DNA of 64,000 nucleotides from Odontocerum albicorne (lineage: Eukaryota > Arthropoda > Insecta > Trichoptera > Odontoceridae). Location: assembly GCA_949825065.1 (NCBI GenBank), contig OX463845.1, positions 30,255,315-30,319,314 of the forward strand, written 5' to 3'. Shown here in pieces: positions 56,558 through 64,000 of this stretch; positions within the stretch are counted from its first letter, which is position 1; each line of letters opens with the position of its first letter. Below the pieces are notes generated by a model. It saw only the letters and a list, made by a program, of their open reading frames with translations. It ran no database searches and was not told where the DNA came from. A program made the position numbers and the translations under genes.

Positions 56558-57560
56558 AAAATCTATTGCGAAATAAAGCACTCACATATTTTTCAAATGA
56601 TTAAGTAACATTTTTCATTTGATGGCATTTCTTTTGATAAAGCAAAAAAATCTTGATCGCATTTAAGAAACATCGCTCGGAGAAATAATCTCGCCATCAC
56701 CCGGAAAATGGCATGACTCAGGGTGAAAGAAGAAAGGGAGAGAATGAAGCGAAGGAAGAAAATAGGTCAATTCTGTACGAGGAATAGGGTGGGCCGAGGA
56801 TGCAGTTCGTTTTTCCCATAAAATCTCAAATGTCTACTTATGCTCCGTGAAATAGACCTTATTCGAGTTGATTTGAGATTTGATATCTTGGAGAGGAAAG
56901 GAGTCCTGACAACTTTCTGACGATGTAAAAGAATTTCAACTTGATGACGTTGAGTTCTTTGCTCCTTGTGTTACGATGATTACCTAAATAAAATAGCGTA
57001 GTGATCCAAGAATGCTAGGGAATAAAAATGTTTTAAGGAAATAATTTTCTCAAGAAAGATTTAAGTATTAATTATTGTTAAACAATAATCATATATTTAA
57101 AAGTTTTAAAATTGGTCTTCTAAAGATGTGACAAAGGTGTGAAAAAAGCACACTTCTTTAAGAACTAGACAATTATTCCGTGTCATTCGCGGTTTCATAG
57201 TTTTCATATGTTTCTGAACTATTATAAAACGATGCTTGTACGAGTATATAAAATATTCACGGGGTTAATTACTAATCACTTCTATAAATACACTTAACAT
57301 CATTCTCCCAAATAAAAAAAAACTGCATTAATCATAACAATATCACCCGACACATCACTTGAAAGTATTATAAAAAATAATGAATTATTTGGGAGACATC
57401 TGCTTTAAGATATTACATTTTTTTCACTTCGCACGAGCTTCAAAGTTACATTTTATTTTCACTTCGGACAGAGTTCCGAATAGATCTGGGTAAATTTTAT
57501 CATAAAGATTAAAACCTTAATTTGGAAACGGCTGCTGTAATAAAATGTTCGTATTCATTC
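56558..57560. other. no gene seen
   Basis: 56690-56830 is somewhat purine- and GC-rich without a frame or recognised repeat. Confidence 0.35.
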
Positions 57561-57653
57561 AAATCCCTTAGACACACTTGATATCCATAACAAATCCCTT
57601 AGACACACTTGATATCCATAACAAATCCCTTAGACACACTTGATATCCGTAAC
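57561..57653 (+). repeat. three 31-bp tandem units
   Basis: AAATCCCTTAGACACACTTG followed by ATATCC(A/G)TAAC at 57561, 57592 and 57623, with one base difference in the third. Confidence 0.95.
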
Positions 57654-57968
57654 ATTTTTTAGTATTTTCTTTCGTCATTATAAAATAATTAATTTAATTT
57701 TTGAGGTATTATTATGAGAATATTATGTTTGTGTACATTTTGTGACTGCGGAAATATGTAATAATTTCTTGCGCACTATCTATATCTCGATAGAAAAACA
57801 ATGGATGACATATATGTGTGTTTAATAAAAATAATTAGATACATTATAAATAAAACTAATAAGATTGACTTCGTCTCTCAGTAGGATTTGAATAGCTAAT
57901 AATCGGTTTTATTTAGGTATACATTTATCAATGCGTTAAGCTGTTATGCGTTGCGTATCCATGAGTTA

Positions 57969-58387
57969 TGCCATGTTTACACGAGCTTAGTACTTATTGT
58001 TTGTACTAAGCTGCTTAGTGACAAGTGAGAAGAAATTGTTTACACGTTGGTGTTAGTAAGAGGTATTAGTAGCACGACATCCACCCGGAATGGACAACCG
58101 CCGCCGCCTTGTTTTGAGAAATGTGTTCAAATACCAAAAAAAGAACGAACACGTGTGCTCACTTGCCGTTTAAATTTGTCACTAAACACTTGCCGTGGCT
58201 GTTTAGACGACTCTGCAAGCGACAAGTGCCTAATTGAATTGTGGTGGGGGTAGCTGCTTGTCGCTTAGTAAATAAGTCGGCCTCCTATTCACTTGCACTT
58301 GCCAGATTTACTAATGCTTGTTACACGTCGATACAAGTGCGAGTGAGAAGCGCTAATGACAAGCACTAATCTCGTGTAAACATGGCA
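57969..58387. mobile_element. 419-bp non-autonomous DNA transposon (MITE-like) with 17-bp perfect terminal inverted repeats
   Basis: Left TGCCATGTTTACACGAG (57969-57985) and right CTCGTGTAAACATGGCA (58371-58387) are perfect inverted repeats, extending imperfectly inward as (C/A)TTAGT(A/G)CTT. The flanks are TTA and TAA, compatible with a TA or TWA target duplication (PIF/Harbinger or ISL2EU-type elements use such sites). Inside, short words ACTTGC/GCAAGT and GACAAG(T/C) recur on both strands near the ends and could be transposase-binding sites. A 10-bp hairpin AGCTTAGTAC...GTACTAAGCT lies at the left end. GC content is higher than in the flanks. Superfamily is inferred. Confidence 0.85.
58090..58173 (+). 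pseudogene. short ORF start inside the MITE, possible transposase N-terminus
   Basis: The ORF (MDNRRRLVLRNVFKYQ..., 27 residues) opens with a basic run and stops early. It may be the leftover start of the transposase gene of the autonomous parent after internal deletion. The other frame (58047-58253) overlaps it. No homology could be tested. Confidence 0.25.
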
Positions 58388-58860
58388 TAAGTTCATTAAG
58401 TTCACGTGTTTTGAACAACGAGGTAACAGATGTGTGCGTAGATATAAAAGGTGTAAGAATCTGCTCCTTCTGCCGTTCGGGCATTATGCTATGTATAATA
58501 TAATATCGCTATCGTCTTAATTTTCTGCGCTCCAAACAAGTTAAGATCCTGACTTCCTACAGAAATCGCTTTACCAAAATCTATTTTTGTCATCGTTTAT
58601 GCTTTGAACACGTGTGTTAAAAAAAAGTACGTTTATGTTTGTTATGAGTTGATACGCTTAAAATCTGACAAGCGAAACATTTTAAATCCGATGATTTTTT
58701 CTATACTTGACTTGCCGATGACTTCTCATATGCCTTTGGAACCTTATTACATATTTCGCAAGTGTCTCGGATGTAAGAATTCTGTAGTCTGTCTTTCTAC
58801 ATTTTACTTTCATGATCCTAAGAAACTTTATCCATAGTATATGGAAATAATTGAAAAAAT
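58388..58860. other. no gene seen
   Basis: The plus frame at 58604-58837 shows no motif. Confidence 0.35.
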
Positions 58861-58864
58861 AACA

Positions 58865-58930
58865 CACCAACACACACACACACACACAACATACATACGC
58901 ATACACAACAACCTCCACACACCAACACAC
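58865..58930. repeat. (CA)n microsatellite region
   Basis: CACACACA runs with ACAACATAC interruptions. The antisense frame over it (Val/Cys-rich) is an artefact. Confidence 0.9.
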
Positions 58931-59259
58931 GCATACCGCGCAAGAAAGGGACTGCATTGCCTAGCTCACCCGAGCTAACACTGCTCGAAAATTTCGATTT
59001 TAACTTGGACGGCGTAGATAGATAGATATAGTATACGAGTTCTAAGGCTTTTATTAAATTTTTAAAACGTGCGCATTTTACTGCACCGTCGATCTTTTGT
59101 CAGTGATTTGAGGGAATACCTTTTCCACTGTTGTGTCATATGTGTGATTGTGTTATTTATATGTGTATACTTATATTAAGTATTTGTGTGTTAATCTCTG
59201 GTTAATTTTTAAGCTCGATGAGCCTTTGTTTTAGTTTTAGATTTGAATCAACCATCGGT
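58931..59259. other. no gene seen
   Basis: Contains ACTTGGACGGCGT at 59003-59015, which recurs at 59738 and (one change) at 59772. Confidence 0.4.
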
Positions 59260-59470
59260 CATGTCGGCGGCCCCGGTGGCGCAGTTCAGGTTAGGCGTCC
59301 TCCCGCCCATCCCGGGGGTCTCAGTGAAGCGACGATGGTAAAGACGGTGGAGTTGAGGTGACAATGCTGGAGAAGACGGCGAAGAAGGCGCAAAGACGTA
59401 GCGTGCGGCGAGGCTTCATTAGCTTTCTTTGCTCTTTATCTCGTACTTCACTACCGTCTGAGAGACTGTA
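59260..59470. other. GC-rich patch; possible tRNA-like head or exon, unassigned
   Basis: CCCCGGTGGCGCAGTTCAGG and TTAGGCGTC resemble a tRNA-type box A, but no box B follows. A basic frame (VTMLEKTAKKAQRRSVRRGF, ending at a stop near 59468) is open on the plus strand and another on the minus strand (59321-59539). GC content is far above the background. I cannot decide between repeat and exon. Confidence 0.3.
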
Positions 59471-59737
59471 GGCTGATGACGGAAGAGCGTAGACAACAAT
59501 TATACAGACCTTTAACCTTTGACAGGATAATATATACATAAATTTATATCAGGTGTAGGTGTAGAGTGTGGGGATGGGAAGGTATCGGCTGCGGCATGTG
59601 TGATTGGAGCTTCCCCGCATTCGCATATTTATTGAAGACATATTCGGTGAGAAAACCGCAGAAAACTCACCGAGGGAAGTCGAGCTTCAGAGGACCTCTG
59701 GGCTCTTCCGTTATGCGATATTAACACATTCGGCTTG

Positions 59738-59792
59738 ACTTGGACGGCGTCAATCCACTTGGGCTTTTTATACTTAGACGGCGTCAATCCAC
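59738..59792 (+). repeat. 21-bp direct repeat, two copies 34 bp apart
   Basis: ACTT(G/A)GACGGCGTCAATCC plus AC at 59738-59758 and 59772-59792. Confidence 0.85.
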
Positions 59793-60147
59793 ATTTTAGT
59801 TGCATCATATTGTAGTGACTTCTATCGATTAACTCAAGAATCATAAACAATTTAACAGTATTGCAATATGCACCGTAATACTATTTAATTATTCCATATC
59901 GATGTTCTTCTGTATAGTGAAGAAAAAATATGGAAAAAACACGAGTACGAAATTATAAAAATCTCGTTATTTACAATCAACCCTCGCATGCCTTCTGACA
60001 TTGGGGTAGCAGGGTGCATTCCACGAAACAAAAAAAAATTTTATTTTCAAATATTGTACTATTTTATATAATACATTTTTTGAGTACTTTTTTTATTATT
60101 ATGATTTGTAAATCTTGTACCACCTCTAAATAAAATATTAGAATTGA

Positions 60148-60400
60148 TTTCGTGACCTAGTTGGTAAAATGCCTGTCCTCCAATCTGAACTAATGTGGTC
60201 GTTATGGGTTCGAATACCATTGAAATCTTATTTATTTTGAAAAGTAGGCTGGTCTAGTTTAACTTAAGGCATCCCCCCTTGAGGTTGCGGTTTTGATTTC
60301 CCTTTGTTGTTCCATATTTTAATAAAATTAGATACAGGTTATTTTTCACATAAGGCCTTTTTAATTATTATTGATTGGAAAAGATTGCCACGGGGTATTA
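60148..60400 (+). mobile_element. main tRNA-derived SINE, with a second partial copy joined
   Basis: Head CGTGACCTAGTTGGTAAAAT with box A, box B GGGTTCGAATACC (60206-60218), body GGTCTAGTTTAACTTAAGGC. At 60275-60310 a second box B-like region (GAGGTTGCGGTTTTGATTTCC) starts a partial second copy, ending CATAAGGCCTTTTTAATTAT and GGAAAAGATTGCCACGGGG. Confidence 0.8.
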
Positions 60401-60692
60401 CATAAAAAAAAACTCACGGGAAACTGCAGAACATGGAAATTAAATGCAGTATAACTTAGCTTTTTTACTTAGTTTAGTTTTGGATTTTTTAGTGCGCAAT
60501 CCTTGAAGGAAGAAGAATCCTAATTCTGCTTTTATTGAATATGTTCATAGTTATTTCGTTACGAATGTTAGCATTTTAAAGAGCTGATTTGTAGTGTTGC
60601 CCGAATCAGAATTGATAAGTTCATTTTGAGTTACCTGCGTTTCTAATTACAGACTTCAACACAGGTAAAAAACCGCGTGAAGGGACTATTTG

Positions 60693-60990
60693 AACGCGTG
60701 TGTGTGTGCGTGTGTGTGCGCGTGTGTGCAACCGTGTGTGCACGCGTGTGTGTGTGCGCGCGTGTGTGTGTGTGCGTACGTGCGTGCGTGTGCGTGCGTG
60801 CATGCGTGCGTGCGTACGAGCGTGCGTGTGTGCGAGCGTGCGTGTGAGTTTGTGTGTGTGAGCGTGTGTGTGAGCGTGTGTGAGGGTGTGCGTGAGCGCG
60901 CGTGTGAGCGCTCGTGTGCGAGCTCGCGTGTGTGTGCGAGCGTACGCGTGTGCGTGTGCAGGCGTGTGCGCGAGCGTGGGCGCGTGTGTT
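60693..60990 (+). repeat. 300-bp alternating purine/pyrimidine tract (GT/GC), Z-DNA prone
   Basis: Almost uninterrupted GTGTGCGCGTG-type alternation, with CATGCG, GTACG and GAGCGTG breaks. Long frames on both strands (Val/Cys/Ala; Thr/His/Arg) are artefacts of the repeat. Confidence 0.95.
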
Positions 60991-61099
60991 ACATTTCAAA
61001 TCACGCGGTTGATTTTTCTAAACAAGGTAGAATACCATATTTCATTACACAAAAATAGTAGAAGATTTAAAAAAAAAAATCCGCTCTAAATTGCTTTTC

Positions 61100-61370
61100 T
61101 TAAATTGATTTACGCTCACCCTGATCTTATCTGACTTCCGCTGGGAGAGGAGCCTATTACGTTTAAGCCCCTTTATTAGACGCTGCCATAGCTTCTCCAG
61201 TCTGCCACGTCGCGTGGCGTGTCGTGCGAAATCGTTTAGTTTTGTTTCGATTCAATTATAAACATATATTTGTATCCGTGAGGATGGATTCTCCGGAGAG
61301 TTCCGAGTCTTTGCAGGAGAATATCAGTGAGGACACAAAAAAAGTTGGAGCTGAAGGATTGAACAGATAG
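61100..61370 (+). other. GC-richer patch with a 28-codon ORF, unassigned
   Basis: ATG at 61284 in good context (GTGAGGATGGA) opens MDSPESSESLQENISEDTKK and stops at 61370. The peptide is acidic and soluble-looking, like the N-terminus of a real protein or of a transposase. No clear splice donor is seen before the stop. The preceding 61130-61240 is about 50% GC. Confidence 0.25.
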
Positions 61371-61943
61371 ATATATTTATAGATAAATTAGAGTTATTTT
61401 ATAAGCCCAATTGGATTTATCGTCTTGCGTCCTTATTTTTCATAATAATATCGATATCTGTTCAAACTCCATTCATTGTCTGTGCAAATGGTATGATGAA
61501 TAGCTAAATTTAGTTTAATGATATTCCGGTTTTCTCTCCTCTTAATTTCACACATTAATCTAAATGGATTAATTTAGTTATGTATAACCCTTATAAGCTA
61601 ACTTTTAAAAATTATCAACATATCACCCAGGAGATATTTTTCATATTTTAAAACGGAACAGCTCTATGAAAGATAACATATACATTTACTTTGATAATAA
61701 TACGAGTTCCTTGATTATCTGCAATATAATACCATATTGGTGTGGGTGGTTTCATGTCTTGTAACATTCTTCTTCTGGCCATTCGAAAAGTGGGTAGTGC
61801 GATAAATCTTGAATATTATGAAATAAATGTAAACAGTACACAGATGAGTAGATTACACTTGACCTGAAGCTGAATGTATTACTGTCACATATCAGGAGAT
61901 CTTATTATATATTTTTCCCTAGGTATTCTATTGTTTTCTTAAT
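61371..61943. other. AT-rich DNA up to the gap
   Basis: Nothing was recognised. Confidence 0.4.
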
Positions 61944-62143
61944 NNNNNNNNNNNNNNNNNNNNNNNNNNNNNNNNNNNNNNNNNNNNNNNNNNNNNNNNN
62001 NNNNNNNNNNNNNNNNNNNNNNNNNNNNNNNNNNNNNNNNNNNNNNNNNNNNNNNNNNNNNNNNNNNNNNNNNNNNNNNNNNNNNNNNNNNNNNNNNNNN
62101 NNNNNNNNNNNNNNNNNNNNNNNNNNNNNNNNNNNNNNNNNNN
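61944..62143. other. assembly gap, 200 N
   Basis: Exactly 200 undetermined bases. It falls where the 5' end of the second LTR copy should lie. Frames reported across it are meaningless. Confidence 0.99.
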
Positions 62144-62157
62144 CCTCCTCTAAAGGC

Positions 62158-63250
62158 ATTCAAGATAAATTGCATAGTATACGTCCTCGATATTGTAAAT
62201 TCTCGACATGTCATGTTTTATAAACACGTGGTCAGACCGACGACTGACCATGTGCTTGTTTTGAAAACAAAAAATCAAAATATCATAAAATACTGGAATA
62301 TTTTAGAATACTATCAGTAGGATTAGGGCAATAAAAATCTCCTAGGTGGTCACCGCTTCGGGCTCCAAACCCTGTCCCGAATTGTAAAGAATACCGATGT
62401 CATTGTTTTTAAAAAGAGGGATGCGATATTTTAAACTACTAAAAGGGTTGGATAATAAAATCTGCTTTGTCTCAAAACACCGCTTGCTATCTGAGACACC
62501 CAGGTATAATTCCTGGAAACATCTTTCGATGACGACATGCTAAAGTACATTTTATCTCCACGTTCTGTCATAATTGTCGCCACTCGTATTGGTAAGGGAG
62601 ATGGAAATAATTGTCCTCTCTCTCTCGCGATTTTCTTTAAAAAGGGAGGCGTACGGGTGCCCACCCCCTTTCCATTCAAGACGTGGTGCTGTACGGACGC
62701 TGCTTCAACGCTGCTCACACGGAATACTACCAGTATTTCTAGCCGCATTTTCTCTGCCGTATCATAGACGCTTCAAAACGACATCTTCAATTTTGGGTGA
62801 ATATTATTTCCTTGTATTTAATGCTGGATTTCGTGACGGGACCTTATGCCCTGGCTTTCCTTAAGAAATTTGCTATTGTAGACCCCCTTGTTTGAATTCA
62901 CAACACAACCTACGAGCCATTGATTCGGGAACCGAACTTAAAACTTTTTTTTTCCCTTGAGATACGTTCAAGGTTTTTTTTTAATTAATCCATTTATATA
63001 ATAAACTTTTTTTGTTTTTAAAATTATATCTCTTTTAATTGTGCCCCTTGTCCCGGTAAAAGAATTGAGAGAGAGTTACTCAGAGTTTAAGGAATCCAAC
63101 GAACTCCTGAGATCAAAGAAGTACTTGCCTCTTTAGAAGCCGTTGAGCAGAGCAGGCGTCACACCTGGTAAGACTATAATGTGTTATAATTGATTTATGT
63201 ATTTAAATGTGTACATCATATTATTCTAAAAAATAGGAAAAGGTGTGACA
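62158..63250 (+). mobile_element. second LTR copy, 5' end at or in the gap
   Basis: Aligns along its length with 46533-47546: GATAAATTGCATA, TGTAAATTCTCGA, CAAAACACCG(C/T)TTG(C/T)TATC, GAGACACCCAGGTAT, TTGGGTGAATAT, GATTCGGGAACCGAACT, the CCTTGAgatacgtTCAAGG hairpin, AATAAA at 63000-63005, GAGAGAGAGTTACTCAG, and the end AGGAAAAGGTGTGACA. It is a few tens of bases longer than copy 1, with visible substitutions throughout, so the insertions are not recent twins. The first bases of the LTR (TGTGATGAC) are not found right of the gap. Confidence 0.8.
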
Positions 63251-63254
63251 ATGC

Positions 63255-63475
63255 CAGTAGTGCAAGGTATGCATGAAAGAGGTAGATTGAGGAAAATATG
63301 AATGAATCAAATGTACTGGATTTTGAAAGAAGATAAAGTTAGAAGTGTGAAGAATAGAATACTATGCATGATCAAATGCATAAATGTAGAAGAGGCGAAA
63401 GTTATGTGTATGGATAGAAAAGTTTAGATTCTTTAAACCTACCCCACAACTGACACGGCGTGATGATATGTATAC
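63255..63475 (+). pseudogene. RTE-like element 3' end (RT tail), ERLTK family
   Basis: MNQMYWILKEDKVRSVKNR (partly across a stop), then CINVEEAKVMCMDRKV, then CTACCCCACAACTGACACGG and a GATGATATGTATACATG end. It matches the VDExKExCxDRK...AYP end of the family. Confidence 0.75.
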
Positions 63476-64000
63476 ATGAACTCAGAGTGTCTTTCTCCAA
63501 GGTAGCTCATGTAACTGCTTCGGCATAGACTGCCGACCTATGTGTGCAAGATCAGACCGCCTGGAGAAGTCTAAGTCACTTTAATGGAACCTAACTTATT
63601 CGTCTTGTCAGTAGACTATTAATATATGATAGAAACATGGGGTCCATTATTACTAAGTAGACGATGTTGTAAGTTGCTTGTCACGATTTGATTACCGATG
63701 GAAACCAAAAAAGGAAAAATATAATGTTTCCCAGTCTGGTTAAAGCTAAAGAAACCTCAATTCAGCCACTCGGATTTTTGAGCATACTCTTTGTGTGTGA
63801 ATCCATATTTACGAGCAATTGTTGTATGTTAATGAACATTAATTTATTCGTATAGTACAATTCAAAATATCCGGATTGATGATGAAAATATGTTAAAGAG
63901 CATGGTTGGGAAACAATATTGTCTTCGATCCCAGCAATCCAGTTTTTGGGTTACGTACCACTGGAGTAAACGAGTAACTTACAATTTGCCATTAAAGATA
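63476..64000. other. no gene seen
   Basis: A GC-richer patch at 63480-63580 and box B-like texts near 63688 and 63930 were inspected. No complete SINE head or frame could be supported. Confidence 0.35.

Noticed and set aside
58682..58957. Antisense frame rich in Val and Cys
   Set aside because: Produced by the (CA)n microsatellite.
60643..61089. Long overlapping open frames on both strands (Thr/His/Arg-rich and Val/Cys/Ala-rich)
   Set aside because: They are translations of the alternating GT/GC tract. No domain, and open in several phases only because the repeat lacks stops.
61905..62214. Frames running through the N stretch
   Set aside because: They are composed of undetermined residues across the assembly gap.
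46533..63250. The two LTR copies as ends of one 16-kb element
   Set aside because: Copy 1 has its own target duplication on both sides, the copies are clearly diverged, and the DNA between them holds no gag-pol.

Overview
The window reads as nuclear DNA of an arthropod, most likely an insect. It is very AT-rich (my rough estimate is about 30% GC). It has no operon-like gene packing. It is full of degraded transposable elements of classes common in insects: mariner-like DNA transposons, RTE-like and jockey/CR1-like non-LTR retrotransposons, solo LTRs, tRNA-derived SINEs, short inverted-repeat elements and Penelope-like termini. I found no intact, confidently identifiable host gene. The best host-exon candidate is a GC-rich patch at 23917-24102, which I cannot name. 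There is one 200-base assembly gap at 61944-62143.

Layout. 0-10 kb: an hAT-like short element (418-1005), a broken mariner transposase (3030-3962), a rearranged block with near-identical 531-bp inverted arms and a 44-bp minisatellite (4448-5997), and an RTE-like reverse transcriptase (RT) remnant (5998-6510). 9-20 kb: R1/jockey-like and RTE-like fragments, the best jockey/CR1-like copy with its 3' UTR (13011-14395), a minus-strand mariner (14640-15345) and several RTE tails. 22-40 kb: dominated by one tRNA-derived SINE family, plus a degenerate array at 25.1-25.6 kb, a 301-bp tandem duplication at 29.8-30.4 kb, a six-copy 37-bp array grown from a SINE head at 33.57-33.79 kb, and Penelope-like termini. 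42.7-44.5 kb: the best preserved retrotransposon insertion, on the minus strand, flanked by an exact 16-bp target-site duplication. 46.5-47.5 kb: a solo LTR with a 4-bp target duplication, and a diverged sister copy at 62.1-63.25 kb beside the gap. 49-55 kb: more RTE/jockey tails, a 100-bp array derived from one of them, and a long hairpin. 58-61 kb: a 419-bp inverted-repeat element and a 300-bp alternating purine/pyrimidine (Z-DNA-type) tract.

Two themes stand out. First, several minisatellites can be read as amplified pieces of retroelements: codons of an RT tail, another part of the same tail, a SINE Pol III box A segment and a SINE tail. Second, the 8-mer TACGAGTA/TACTCGTA occurs at least 22 times by my reading, where about 2-3 are expected from base composition. 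Nothing I can see explains it. All family calls come from reading motifs; no database search was possible.
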